Origin: Tillandsia leiboldiana
Lineage: Eukaryota > Streptophyta > Magnoliopsida > Poales > Bromeliaceae
Length of the DNA stretch: 64,000 nt
Assembly (NCBI GenBank): GCA_029204045.2
Contig: CM055066.1
Coordinates: 46,162,745-46,226,744 of the forward strand
Reading direction: 5' to 3'
Both the position numbers and the translations under genes were made by a program. Under the pieces are notes generated by a model, which did no database searches, had not been told where the DNA came from, and saw nothing but the letters and a program-made list of their open reading frames with translations. Positions within the stretch are counted from its first letter, which is position 1. Each line of letters begins with the position of its first letter. Shown here piece after piece: positions 20,734 through 32,602 of the stretch.

Positions 20734-23551
20734 AGTGGTATCAGAGCTAAGTTGAGCTCATGGGTTGAAGATTTGGCCGAAAGGTGCGACCTTGGCGGCG
20801 AAGTTGGTGTGAGTGGAGTCACTCCAACGAAGGTACTAGGCGTCGGCGAGGCACTGTGGCGGTACTACGCTTGTGGGAGATGCGGAGTCAGAGTGCAGCG
20901 GATTCTAGTACAATACTTGTAAAAATGGTTAAGTCCTAGGTCGCGTGGCAGGCGACGAGGCAATGATTGGGAGAATCATTATGTGGTCCGTGGTCGCGGT
21001 TACCACGGAGTGGAATTAGGCGGGTGCCTAAGGAATCCGAGTTCGTGAAGTGGTGTTCGCGGCTTGGGAAAGAGAGGAACACATTGTGCGACGATGTGCC
21101 TCCGGGATTGTGGTCTTGCAGCGGATGAATCTCTAGAAGGGAAGGATTGGGATGCAGCACACGCGGCAGAAGGGTTTCTTCGTAGTGACTGAGTTTAAGT
21201 GTTTCAGTACAAGAAGATCGATGGGAGATCGATTACTCTTCGAGTGTGTACCCATGAATTGAAAAGAGTTATCTCGATGCGAGAAAGAGATCGCAATTGA
21301 ACCTGTACTCCTAGGGTAAGGAGAAAAGTCTGTATCTGGGCAGGGCGGTGACAGCGTTGATTGTCCAGAACAGCATCCACGTGTACAATGGACGAATGAC
21401 GTGGATCCCGCTGTTGGGTGTAGTCAAGGTTGTGGTAGAACCGAAACTCACGCAACGGAAGTGAGCATTGCGAATGCCTGGATTTGGTCTGAGTGCGCTC
21501 GGCGGAGCTTGCGACTCAGGGTGGGGGAGCACATTTGAGCAGAATGTGGCCCCGATGTTTGGTAACTTGATAAGGGATCTTGTCTAAGGAACGTGGCGGA
21601 GAAAAACACACATGTCAGAGGAGTTAACTTCGTGGAGCACAAGTTGGGAACCAAGACTGATCGGGTCCGTGGCAGTAACAGCTAAGCTTTGGGCTAGGTT
21701 GTGAAGGGGGCCAAGGGTTGCTGGATGATTTGGTGTTTCTCACTTGGGGCGAGAAGGCCGATGGGGAGATCGGTTGCTCTCGATGGTGTGGCCACAGGTT
21801 GGACGAATGGGACCCCCTATTGGAGTGAATCAAACGATGAGATTGGACTTTGTTCAGAGGAACAGGGTAAGGAGCTATGTTCGGGAAAAGCAGTGACAGT
21901 GCTAAGGTCTCGAGATAGCGGTCACGCATCCGTGCGACGGATCGTGTGGACTCTGCTGGCAGATTGCAAAGGTTGTGCGAGGACCTGAGCTTTTGGAGCG
22001 GAGAGACTGGGACTCGAGTGTAGACGAGGAGACAAGTCATGACACTCGGGTGGACCGTGGTCCAGGATCGCCTAGTGACAGGTTGCTGGGAGGGGAAAGA
22101 CTCAGTTGTCAACTCAAAGGGTCGAGGTATCGCAATTTGTGAGGGGGTGGACGTTGGATGGCGACATTACCGTTATCAGCAGTTGTGAGAAAGACTAGCA
22201 GATGGGTTAAGCTTGGGTTCCGTTCAGCGGCTATTGCGAAGGTGATTGCTGGAGGTATGGAGGACGGCAAGTTTGAGCAATGGAAACGAGGTGTCGTTAG
22301 TCTCAAACTTGGCCGAGGACTTTGGTGGAGGACCGAAGTCGGGTTTAGCGAAAGCCTAAAGGGAGTGGGCTTGAGCGACCGGGAGTACAGGAGCCAAAGG
22401 TGCTAAGCAGCAACGAGTAGCGAAAGTGCAAAGCAGTCAGGAGGCATAACAAGAGTCCATGGTAGAGCAAGTAGATGTGCGAAGTAGTCGAGGGCAGGTG
22501 TGTCTCGGCAAAAGACTCGAAAACTCGGAGAGACCATGGTGATGGCTTGACGTTATGTGATTGCGGGGGCATTTGTGAGGCCAAAGTTGTGTGCGGGAAG
22601 GGCATGAGATGGGCAGAAGTACTCATGGATAATGGAAGGGGTTGGATGTGATCTGGCCCGACCACAGTGTGTGTATTGGGAGCTCCAGGGTGGAGAAGCC
22701 TAGATGAATATTGTGATATTTCGAGGTGGAGAAGCGAAGCCGAGCTGCGAGCTGATTCGCGTTGGACGCTCCAAGACGTTGGGACGTTTGGAGTTTGACC
22801 TCGGAGGGAGCGAGGGAGGGCCACTCTACTGATTTCAAAGGAACTCGTGCACGCTTGGATAGGTATATTCGCGGAGTATACCGAGTGCACTAGTTGGTCC
22901 GGTAGCGTTCTGGGAAGAGACCGCTAGCTGGAAAGGGATTTCCCTGAGAGGGAGGCATAAGGTTGGCTACTAGCTGCAGGAGACTTGGGTTAAGTAGGGG
23001 CGAAAGGGACAGAAGGGCCGAGTAGCGCCTCGAGAAGGACCGAGTTGCAGTGGAGTGCCAGTGCCATCTGGGTTATCGTGAGCAGACGACAAGGTTAACA
23101 TTCTAGTTCCGTGGAGGAGTTTTGTGGTGCGGGGGAGGCATCCGGAGCTGGGAGCTTCAACTCAAGGGGACAGAATGGTTTGTACAGTGTACTGGGTCAG
23201 TGTGGCATGGGATGCCAAGGCCGAGGGCGGCTCTGATCTAGGTTTGGTCGAGAGGACCAAGGAGTTTCAGCAACGTGTTGGGTAGCGGACATACTCAAGG
23301 GCGGGTCAGTGTGGCATGCGATGCCAAGGCCGATGGCGGCTCTGATCTGGAGTAGTGGTTGGCAGCTATTAACCAAGCTGGAAGCATGGAAGCGTCACGT
23401 TGGGTAGCGGACATGCTCAGGGTGGGTCAGGGTGGCATGCGATGCCAAGGCCGAGGGCGGCTCTGATCTGGAGTAGTGGTTGGCAGCTATCAGCGAAGCT
23501 GGAGAACAGATGGACATCGACGAGGGCGTCGATAACTTGGGTGGGGGAGTC
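20734..23551 (+). other. Interior of the LARD-like element, no recognised gene
   Basis: Starts with the initiator tRNA-Met PBS (20736-20747). G-rich on the plus strand. I see no protease, RT, integrase or zinc-knuckle motif on either strand. The open minus-strand frames at 21624-22112 and 22345-22890 look like a by-product of base composition. The 3' end has three related repeat blocks (see 23189-23515). Confidence 0.75.
23189..23515. repeat. Three imperfect repeats of about 115-120 bp
   Basis: The core GGCATGCGATGCCAAGGCCG (with small changes) followed by GGCGGCTCTGATCT occurs at about 23200, 23312 and 23430. The last two also share GTTGGGTAGCGGACAT before and GAGTAGTGGTTGGCAGCTAT after it. 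Confidence 0.85.
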
Positions 23552-25175
23552 TGTCACGTGTCGATCGTGTTGGTTCGACCGTGACATCCTTGGGGGCCAC
23601 TTTTGGATGACATTTGGTAGGCATTTGGGTTGACAGAGTTCGGGGTTGCGAAGTTGGGACAATCCGTCAGGGTTGAGCCGCGGGCGAACCAACGGAGGCA
23701 ATTCCCTAGCAATGGCCCATGCCATGACCAAGGAAATGGTGCCGCATGCGGGGTTTCAAAACGTACCCCTCGGTGAGCACCTTTGTACCCCCGGGGTGCC
23801 AAAGGGGTGGATGCCTCGTGGGTTATTTAGAGGAGGGGTTGGACACTTGCGAAGTGGCCCCGACTCCCCCGTTGGCCTATTGGACATAGGCCATCCCTTG
23901 GCGAGCGGAGTCGCCAAGCCTAAGTTCGTGTGAGCGGGATTTGATGGTCATTGAGCACACGGGCTTAGGGTAATGCCAAAGACACGAGGTCGACGGCATT
24001 ACGGAGCGGGGTTGGCCCAGAGGTTTTGCCTCTAGGTTCGCTTGCACTACCTTATGCCGTTTCGGATCTCTGTAGTGGAGCGAACGAGCGGATGAGGGAT
24101 AGTCTTGCGAAAGGTTGGTCCGCCTCAATGGACAAGACTTGCGAAGGCATGCGGGTGCCTAGCGGGGATTCGTGAGGCGCGAGGCCTACGAAGTTCGCGA
24201 GGCGAAGGAACGGGCGGTCCGCCGTAATGGGCAAGGCTCGCAAAGGCAGTGGTGCCGAGCGGGGATTCGTGCGGCGCGGCCCACGAAGTAAGAGGAGACA
24301 ATCGATGCTGGTTTTCGTGAAGCGAGCCATGGAGAGGACCGAGGGTGTTGGCGGCCAAGCATGGTCGTGCAATGGAGGTGCCGAATGGCTAGCGAAGCGG
24401 AGCGAGGCTGATTCGATTGTGAGCGACATCCGTCAAGCAACCTTGGATGCTGGGCCGAGTGTGTTGGCGGCCAAGCATGGTCGTGCAATGGAGGTGCCAG
24501 GGGGTTGGCGACGCGGGGAGAATGTCGCTAGGTCGGCAAACCCTTGCGAAGGGAACACACGCGGGGACAAGTAGTGTGGGGTATTCGGGAAGCGGACCTT
24601 GGACCGAATCGGGAGCGATGACGGAACTAGGTGACCGGCGGAACGGGACATGCCCGACCTGACTATGGATCCTGTCGTGGGAATTGCGGGGCGCGCGGCG
24701 CCTTGGCAAGGCAACGGGCTGGCAGACGGGCGAGATGCGTGGGACGGGTCGCTCGGTTAAGCAGACGAGCGGAACGCGCAAGGGCAACTCGCTCGTGCCC
24801 ATTCGAATGGACTAAATTGTGAGAACTTGTATTGTCCTGGATGTTTGCTTCGGAGGCAAAGGGACATTCGGTTAAGTAGCACTCTCGAGGAGAGTTTGTC
24901 CGGCTAGGCGGAATATACTCGGCTTGAAGGCCAGCCTCGGTGGCGGGGCTGTTTGTTCGGAACTCGCGGAGTTCGACAAAGGGTTCGACGTAAGGCGCGG
25001 CGCCGGGCAGTCAGGCTCGTGGAGGAGCATGCTTGGTTAATGCTTGAGTTTGGATCCCGCTGTTTAAGTTCGAGGGCGTGTCCGTGGCAAGGGGACTCGG
25101 GAAGGCTGGCTCGGGTGTGCGACACTTGAGCGCCGCACGGGGCAATTTTAAGGCGAAAAAGTTGACCCCGTGACA
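23552..25175 (+). repeat. 3' LTR of the LARD-like element
   Basis: 1624 bp, essentially identical to 19110-20733. Confidence 0.96.
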
Positions 25176-25181
25176 GCGCGC

Positions 25182-25670
25182 TTGGGCGCTGCGCTGGCGG
25201 GCGCAACGCAGGGCGCGCGCTGGCGGGCTTGCGCTGGGCGCTGCGAAGGCGGCCGCGTGCAAGGCACGCGCTGGCGGGCGCGCGCTTGGGCGCTGCGCTG
25301 GCGGGCTTGCGCTGGGCGCTGCGGGCGCCGCGCAGCGCAAGGGCGCTGCGCGGGCGCCACGCAGCGCAAGGGCGCTGCGCAGGCGCCGCGCGGGCACGCC
25401 TGGTGCGCCGCGCGGGCACGCCTGGTGCGCCGCGCGGGCACGCAGCAAGCGCGCGATTGGCGCGCGTGGCGAGCCGGGGCCCCGCGCGGCGGGCCCAGGC
25501 GCCGCACGGCCAGCCTTGGCGCAGCAGCGGCAGCTGCGGCGTGCTGCAGCGCAGCGCGGCGGCGGCTGCGGCTGGCATCAGGCGCGCTGGTGCCGCGCGG
25601 GCAGCGACAGCGGCGGCGCGCATCGGCAGGGGCGCCAGAGGCTTTTCGCGCCGCGATTTTGATGGCGGAG
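25182..25670. repeat. GC-rich degenerate repeats in the Gypsy LTR
   Basis: Repeats built from GCGCTGGCGGGC, GGGCGCTGCG and GGCACGC. The same motifs occur at 19055-19109 (GCGCTGCGAAGGCGGCCGCG and GGCACGCGCTGGCGGGC), left of the LARD-like insertion, which shows the array was split by it. Long frames open on both strands here are compositional. Confidence 0.85.
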
Positions 25671-26049
25671 GCTGTTTTTAGCGGCGATCGCGCGTGTGGC
25701 CCATCTTGATGTTCTTCTTTGTGTTTCCTTGCGTTTGTGTGAAGTTTTGTGGACAGCTTGGCCGGATTGGAGCACTCCCGCCTCGTGGAGCCCGGGAAGC
25801 AAGGTGGCGCGGATGGGTACTGCTTGTTGGCTGTGGGTGAACAGTGAGAATGCCGCGGACTTTTGTTAATGATTTAAGTAATTGGTGTTTGGGTTTTGTG
25901 AACTTGTAAGGAGCCATGGATTCATGTGATTTTGTGGTTAAGTGAGCATTAATTTATTCTTATGCAATAAGGGAAGTGTGTGTGTGTGCATGGGTGAATG
26001 ATGGTGTTGTGAACTTTTATTTAAGCATGTTGATGGATGGAAGACTTGC

Positions 26050-26225
26050 TGTGACGCCCCACTTCCCAGGGGGTCACCCATCCTAGAACTACTCTAGCTC
26101 TAGCACGCTTAACTCTCATGTTCCTCTTGGATCTTGCTACCATCCAAAATGCTATAGCCGGGTAAGAGATTTAGTCCTATTATATCATTTATATAGAGGA
26201 CTAATCCAAATTCTGGGATGTCACA
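26050..26225 (-). repeat. Cassandra 3' LTR
   Basis: 176 bp, TGTGACGCCCC...GTCACA, with a 5S-like segment at about 26060-26117. Confidence 0.93.
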
Positions 26226-26447
26226 TTCTTCCCCCCTTTAAGCCCTGACGTCCACGTCAGGCTCAAGCACACTCACATGCACCAGGCGATGTGAGACTCG
26301 TCTCGCTAGCCTTAGCCGACCTTGTGGGGAGCTACACTCCACCCACAATGGTCATTAGCCGGGGAGCCTCGCTCTACCCGCTATATAACCCTGGCTCAGC
26401 CGAGACTCATCTCACATTTCCGGCTGGTGAATGGCTCTGATACCAAC

Positions 26448-26623
26448 TGTGACGCCCCACTTCCCAGGGGGTCACCCATCCTAGAACTACTCTAGCTCTA
26501 GCACGCTTAACTCTCATGTTCCTCTTGGATCTTGCTACCATCCAAAATGCTATAGCCGGGTTAGAGATTTAGTCCTATTATATCATTTATATAGAGGACT
26601 AATCTAAATTCCGGGGTGTCACA
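26448..26623 (-). repeat. Cassandra 5' LTR
   Basis: 176 bp, almost identical to the other LTR (a few substitutions such as GGTTAGAG versus GGTAAGAG). The 5S-like segment is at about 26458-26515, next to the PBS at 26434-26445. Confidence 0.93.
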
Positions 26624-28672
26624 CTTGCATTAAGCTGGGAGCAATTTAAAATTATTGGAATTAAGGGATTGTGTATACGTGATCTTGAATTATTAGGTGC
26701 ATGTGAGCATAATGTTGGAGATGTGTACGAGGGCTTTTGTATTATGTGAGTGTGGTGGAATTGTGACAGACAATCTGGGCAGGTGCTTAATATTGGAGCT
26801 ATAAGAGGTTATATATTTTTTTTATTGTGAGCACCAGTGGCTACAGAAGGACATGTGAAAGCTATGGGAATGTTCTTGTATTTCCGGGGGTTTTTCGTGG
26901 TTCGTGGCAGTGTGCGCGTGCGCGGCGCGGTTTTCGGATTTTTCGTCAGTTTGAGGTTTCGGCGCGGCTCCGACTTCAGCAATGCCTGCGGAAAGCGTTC
27001 CAGGTGGGTTGGAATTTCTCCAAAATGTATGGAATGCTCCTTAATGCTCCTGAATGCAATTTGATCATGTTTACCATGCTATTTTCACTGTTTTTACATC
27101 TGATAGTTGCCTGAAATTTTTTAGAAAATTATTTAGTACCCCAGATTATTTTTAGTATACTCCTGTTATCATATGACACTAGGCTGCATGTTCTGTGGGC
27201 ATTATTTTTGCACCCTGATCGTTTTAAAAATCGAGAAAGCCCGTTTTAAGGAAAAACATCATTTTCAAAGGTAGTTTTTAAATTATGAGTTCGCCAGAGG
27301 CATGGCATTAGTTCAGGGTGCATTAGACCTCGTGCCTGGGGGCCGAGGGGTCTCTTTTTTGAGTTTTGAGATGAATTATAGTGTCATTTGATATTTGAGC
27401 TTCCTCATGGGATAGTGAAATTACTCTAGATCATGGGTCGTATTCTGATTTAGTGGTGGAGGTGGTTCTCCCACTTAGCTTCGAGGATTTTAGGGTTCCG
27501 TCAGATCGAGTCGTGGATGTTTCCCGACTCAGCCATGGTCGTGCATTATCAGATTGAGTCGTTGAGGATTCTCCGACATAGCTGTGAGAGTGTTTGGGCT
27601 ATTCATGTTTGAGTCGAGGTTCTTTTGCGACTGAGTTGTGTTTTCGACCTTTGAGATACCGATCTATTTGATCGTGGATTATAGCCTGCATGTGCCGCAT
27701 ATTGAGACAGTGAGACAGATGTGATACTTGAGTTCGGTGGGGTCGCTCCCCTCGAGCTACGCCCCAGGTGCGATGATGATACCGAGCCTGACAAGGCTAC
27801 GATGTGGATATGCGCCTAGTTCATATACTAGAGGTCGCTTGATACCCCTGGCCGAGTTACCATGGGGTCACTTTGCGTGAGATTGTGATAGTCAGTTAGG
27901 ACGCCCCATGTAAATCCCGTCCTCTTGTGGATGCGTGGTAGTGGGCAGGTGCGTTCCTAGACGACGGGCGCAGGCTGGACTGAGCCAGATTTGGCAGTCC
28001 TTGGGATTGGGTGATATGAGCGGGTGGTTTCATATGATGTTCATAGATGGTTTCTTTCCTTTGAGCATTGATACCGAGGCATCTTAGCAGTAGAGAGTGT
28101 ATGCATATCGTGTTATTGGTAGAGTTCCTTTTGGAGCCTTATGATTGTGACTTTCTAGCTGTAGTTCTCTATTTCAGCTTACCATTATTTATCTATCTAC
28201 CTATCTATCTGCATACCTATCTATTTTGCCTCCAGTAGACTTAGTGGGCATACCGTGGATATTGGGACGGTACCCACTGAGATCTGCCTTCTGCAGTAGA
28301 TCTCACACCCGCTGCGGTGACAGGTTGAGGCAGCTGTTCCGGCTTGGTTCGCGCGGAGACAGCAGATCGAGGTGAGGACGCGGCCGATTAGTTCCTTACC
28401 AGTATTGAGAGTCTGAGGTAGATGTACCCGGTGAGGATAGTATTTGTTTTATTCCTGTGAGACTTTGTACCTTGGAGATTTGTGTACTAGTGGAGATTTT
28501 ACTTTTATCAGATGTTCAGTGGATTTCTGTAGCTATTAGCTCTTTTTCAGTTCTGATACATGTGTAGCTATAGATCTTCTGCAGGGTAGACGCTTCGTCT
28601 GTGCGGCAGTTTCCGCACAGACGGCGGATCTGTTGGCGTGCCCGGGTCGCAGTTCGACCCCGGGGCGTGACA
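26624..28672 (+). other. Remainder of the Gypsy 3' LTR
   Basis: No gene. Its 3' end (about 28580-28672: GGCGGATCTGTTGGCGTGCC then CCCCGGGGCGTGACA) resembles the end of the LTR at 56946-59967. An inverted pair GTCTGTGCGGCAG / TTTCCGCACAGAC lies at 28598-28625 and could form a hairpin near the RNA 3' end. Confidence 0.75.
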
Positions 28673-30757
28673 AAGCATCTCTATAACCAATGTCTCACAA
28701 TAGCAGGACTGGATCATGACTATGATCAAAGTGGGAAAACTCCATCCACTAATGCAATCCCGATCCCCAATCTGATGTGATAATACTCAGTAAGTGGGAA
28801 ACTCTATCCACTAGAGAGAAGCCCGATACCCAATCTGATGCAATAAGTAACATCCGGTCGACCGCCTACCGTCCGCGGTCACCGCAATGCCCCACAAGTC
28901 CACAATCTAGTACAGTCCCGACTACACTATCCCAAACCCCTGCTCAAATTTGAGCAACAAGCATCTGAATGAAAGGAGAATAACAAAAAAATGGTTTCTC
29001 CTAAGTCAAGTCCCAGTATGATAGTGTAGCAATAAATAGTGGTCTAACTAGATGTCCAGGCAAGCATGTAATTGTCCTATTTTAAAAGCTATAGAAAAGT
29101 GTCAGATATTTATTTTAAAAAGATTGATCTTACTGTACTAACATAATAAGTCATTTGCATGCGAGAGTATGATATAGCATTTGTCCCAACAACAGTGTCC
29201 CAATTTAACATAAATGAGCTATCATATAATCTGTGGGGTCAACATGGATAGTTCTCAACAGAGTATCAATTGTCACATTTAATTTAGGGGAGTTCTAATA
29301 ATCCCAGTGAGCAAGTCAAAGATGAGGTAAGCAACAACCACCCACCTCGAAAGGCGTAATCCACACCCAAATAGTCTCCTAGCTGTCCACAGTCCCCTAA
29401 TCCCGCAACTCACTGAAAACAGTGCACAGCTGTACAGAACAACGCACCCGGTATAAATACAAATCCCAAAAATACAGTATTCGCTGTTTTCCAAACAACA
29501 CGGAAAAAGAGGGGCTTTCCACCTCTGTACATTGCTCCGAAAAATCCAGAAAAAATATGATTACGTTCCTTGCGACGAGTAGATCGAAATCGACTACTTA
29601 TACGCCTTGATCCGATGCTCCTAGCCCAAGATATAAATCGGAGAAGTCGATGCTGTCCAGAACACACCACAGCAAAAAGGGGGTCAAAGAAGCCTGGCGA
29701 ACTGTGCCAAAAGTGCGAAACGGAGCAAAGTAATCAACACGAAAAACGAAGCCTTACCTCTTAGGAACGCACTGCCATAGAAATCGCTCAAAAATTCAAC
29801 CCGGTTAGAGCACAGGAATTTTTCAACGGAACTGCGACGGAAAATGGGCCAAAAAATGGAAATCGTCGAAGTGCGCCGCGTCGCAGATAACTTGCTATCA
29901 GTAACTCCAAAAATTCTGAAATTCCTAGGGGAGAGAGAGGACAGAAAGGGGAACAATTTTCATATAGGCCACAAGCTTGGATTCTCTCTCTACAATTCGG
30001 AATTTGCAGTGAGAAAGGGAGAAAGAGAGAGATGGCTTAAATAATGGGCCAAGGAATCTTCGGGCTCCACACGAAATCCGGCCCAAAACAGAAAACACCA
30101 AAACTGACCAACCAGGACGCGCCACGTGTCCTCAAAACTGGAAACAGCCATGCAAAGCCACTTAGAAATCGCCATGTGTCACCCGGGAAGCACGTGCCCG
30201 GTCCCCGCGCCGGGTCTTCCGGATCCTGTCAGCCAATGGGGTGCTGCCACGTGTCAATACCCCGCCGCCTCTCTTGACGTAGTCCAACCTATAAGGAGCT
30301 GCCACGTGGCAAGCTCCACCTTCCGTGCACCCGGTGCACGCCATTTCTGTGGACCGGCCGCCTGCGCGCCTGCCCGCGCTGCCCGCGGCCGCGTTCCGCC
30401 TCTGCGCCGCCGCGCGCCGCCTTGCTCCGCCGCCTGCCGGTCGCCGCCGGTCGCCGGAACAGTGTTTCCGGCGGCCGGAGTTACTGTTCCGGCAGGAACA
30501 GTAATTTTGGCGCCGAAAATAAGTAAATACACCATTTTGATCGTTTTCGCGCGCTGAGTCCAAATCCGTTGTCCGTTTTGCCAAATTCTCATCCGAAATT
30601 TTGCCAAAAGCCCCCGGAAAGCCCATTTTATCCGATTTTCGCGCCGGATCCATTTCTGAGATCCGTTTTCGACACTACTAGCTCCGATACACTGTGTGAG
30701 CTTTCTGTAGTCATTGCAATCACTGCAACAGTCTCTGCGGAAGTCCGGATCATCACA
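28673..30757 (-). mobile_element. Truncated Gypsy LTR, same family as 56946-59967
   Basis: The reverse complement starts TGTGATGATCCGGACTTCCG at 30757 and follows 56946 onward. Shared blocks include the two GGATG/TTTCCCACTT segments (28730-28830 versus 59020-59100) and GTCCCAA...TCTCGCATGCAAATGACTT. Its own 3' end is missing at the junction with the Gypsy LTR end at 28672. Long frames here belong to the LTR. Confidence 0.88.
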
Positions 30758-32602
30758 TTGTGTTTTGTATTTTTTTTTTTTGAAGTAGCTCATAGAGAAT
30801 CATAAATTTTTATTTTAGTTTCCTGTGATGGACTCTTTGTACATTCTCGACCGGATAGCTTCTTAGCCTAGAATTACTTTTAAGGTAAGCGACCGGACAC
30901 CTGTTAGTTCCTTGTAATATAGTATAGGAAAATATTTTGATTATAAGAAAGATTTATATTTTGTAGATTTTAAAACTAAGGATTAAGTATATTATTACAC
31001 ATTCTAAAAAATTGAGTTTTAAATTCGATTGATAGTTTCTTTTAGTAAAATATTTCTGAAATTGATAATTTGTTTTGTAAATTAGTAACTGGGTAAGTAT
31101 TTTAAATTATAATGTCTCTTAGTATTCTGCTATACTAATGTTGGTCATGTCGGCATGTACTCTATTTTAGAAGCTAGTTTCGTCTTTGTATTGCGCCTCT
31201 GGGTGCCTGCACTTTTGAGCGCCTCTGTTCTGTTTGTGTGCCTTTGAGCGCCTGTACTTTTAAGTGCCTCGGTTTTGTTTTGCGCCTACGGGTGTCTCTG
31301 AATCTCGCGAACGGATCATTTTATATAGTTAGTTACCGAAGACTTATTTACTTTTAATCTCATTTGATTGCCGAAAGAAAATTACTTTGTTATTTAATAA
31401 TTTATGTTTTTTAAAATTTTGCAAAGGATACACCCGTGGGTTAAATTAATTTATTTCAGGACTTTTGTTATTCATTTCGTTGTATACTTAATCCGACTAA
31501 TATGGTGTATGGTTGCTTACCCAGGTATCAAAACTATTTTACCGAGCGGGAACGGGTCCGAGTGAACGCTAGACGTAGTTGTCATCGAGTCATTCTTTTT
31601 ATTTTGTCAATATTAGTGTAGTTAGATATGTTTAATTAAACTTTCTATCTAGCATTTAATTAATTAAACTTTCTATCTAGCATTTAATTTATTCACTTTT
31701 GTTTCATTGTTAATTATGAAATCTGTTGAACTAAATGTCTCTTTAGTATTTTCGTTGAAGACCTTAGTTTTTCAATCGTAATAATTAGTTTGATTCTAAT
31801 CTTAATTTTATCATTGCCTAATAAATCTAGTTCTTCGAATTTGATAATATTCTTGTGAAATTAATTTTGCAGTCTTACGTATTTGCTTTTCTAGCAAGTA
31901 CGCGGCGTCTGTTACGTTTCGAATTCGGAGCGTAACGGATGAACCATTCACCGTTTTCAAAAGCGATGAATATTTCGTCTGTTTGTTGAACCACTCCATC
32001 GATCAGAGGCCAAATTTGTTCTCATAACTTCCGAACCTCCGCAAATCCCTACAATTCTCAACGCATCAAAGGCAGACAGTTACCGAACCGCCACAACACT
32101 AGAGATTAAAACAAAATTCTATGATAAGTGATAGATATGTTTCAAATTATTAAGCCGCAAGTATCTATGGCTGTTATCTAATTTGGTTGACTCGTTAATA
32201 AGGGTTTATTTTGCAACCTCCTAATACCGAGTAATAAGCCATTTTTTTTTTCTAAAATATTCTATTTTTTTTAGTTTGTAGGTTTGGAAAGACCGACAAA
32301 ATTTAAAAAATATTTTATAGTATTGATATTAAAAAATAATTTTAGAGTTAAATATATATATATTCTAAAATATTTTATTTTTTTAGTTTGCCCGTTTGGA
32401 AATATCGACAAAATAAAAAATTACTATATTATAAAGTAATTTTAGAGTAAAAAAAAAAAAAAAAAATTGATTAGATATCTTTTAAAAAATATTCTATTTA
32501 TAGTGTCGCTTTTTCATCCCTCTCCTTCATTCCTTTTTGTTGTTCATTCCCATCCTCTACCTAGCGACACTTTTAAGCGTCCCTAAAATCTAAAAATAGT
32601 AT
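30758..32602. other. AT-rich DNA without a recognised gene
   Basis: Holds an imperfect repeat of GAGCGCCT and GTGCCT blocks with ACTTTT (31194-31305), a perfect direct duplication of ATTAAACTTTCTATCTAGCA (about 31633-31690), an interrupted inverted repeat GTTACGTTTCGAATTCGGAGCGTAAC near 31911-31937 (too long a stem to be part of a gene), and a pair of diverged repeats near 32253-32342 and 32361-32450. Motifs AGTGTCGC and AGCGACACTTTTAAGCGTCC at 32500-32585 match the subterminal motif at 49430-49460, so the transposon at 32603 may extend further left. Confidence 0.6.
31194..31305. repeat. Imperfect short repeat (GCGCCT / GTGCCT blocks)
   Basis: Alternates GCGCCTCTG, GTGCCTGCACTTTTGA, GTGCCTTTGA, GCGCCTGTACTTTTAA and GTGCCTCGG. 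Not a clean tandem array. Confidence 0.6.

Larger units (their letters stand above)
19110..25175 (+). mobile_element. Non-autonomous, ORF-less LTR retrotransposon (LARD-like), very young
   Basis: LTRs 19110-20733 and 23552-25175, each 1624 bp, TGTCACGTG...CCCCGTGACA. By eye I found one substitution between them (near 19978 versus 24420). PBS TGGTATCAGAGC at 20736-20747 and polypurine tract GGGTGGGGGAGTC ending at 23551. GCGCGC flanks both sides (19104-19109 and 25176-25181), consistent with a 5- to 6-bp target duplication. The 2.8-kb interior has no reading frame with a retroviral motif; the longest (22345-22890 minus) shows none. It must rely on an autonomous partner. It lies inside the GC-rich zone of the Gypsy 3' LTR. 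Confidence 0.93.
26050..26623 (-). mobile_element. Cassandra TRIM (5S rRNA-like LTRs)
   Basis: A 574-bp element with two 176-bp LTRs (26050-26225 and 26448-26623), flanked by the perfect target duplication CTTGC (26045-26049 and 26624-26628). PBS on the minus strand: plus GCTCTGATACCA at 26434-26445. Polypurine tract: plus-strand CTTCCCCCCTTTAAG just right of the left LTR. The LTR reverse complement has GAGAGTTAAGCGTGCT, TAGTTCTAGGATGGGTGACC and CTGGGAAGT, which matches the internal promoter half of plant 5S rRNA, the hallmark of Cassandra. No coding capacity, as expected. Transcription would be by RNA polymerase III (established for the family). Confidence 0.95.
17937..28672 (+). mobile_element. 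3' end and 3' LTR of a Ty3/Gypsy element, with nested insertions
   Basis: 17937-18055 is the end of the internal region: TTTCGAGGACGAAACC followed by the polypurine tract AAGGAGGGGAGAG, as in Del/Tekay-type chromoviruses. The LTR starts TGTAGAATACCGGG at 18056 and ends CGGGGCGTGACA at 28672. Without its insertions (19110-25175 and 26050-26623) it is about 4 kb. The body of the element was separated from this end by the Copia insertion. The LTR holds a GAA microsatellite (about 18825-18845), a GC-rich repeat zone, GT repeats near 25978 and a TATC-rich stretch near 28190-28230. Confidence 0.85.

Noticed and set aside
22345..22890. 181-aa minus-strand frame in the LARD-like interior
   Set aside because: No transposon or host domain seen. 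Composition follows the G-rich plus strand.
24904..25709. Frames of 239, 179 and 150 aa in the GC-rich zone
   Set aside because: Low-complexity Ala/Arg/Gly sequence from the GC-rich repeats in an LTR, overlapping on both strands. No domain.
26458..26515. A 5S rRNA gene
   Set aside because: Only the 3' half resembles 5S rRNA, with changes, and it occurs in both LTRs of a small element with PBS and target duplication, so it is Cassandra, not a 5S gene.
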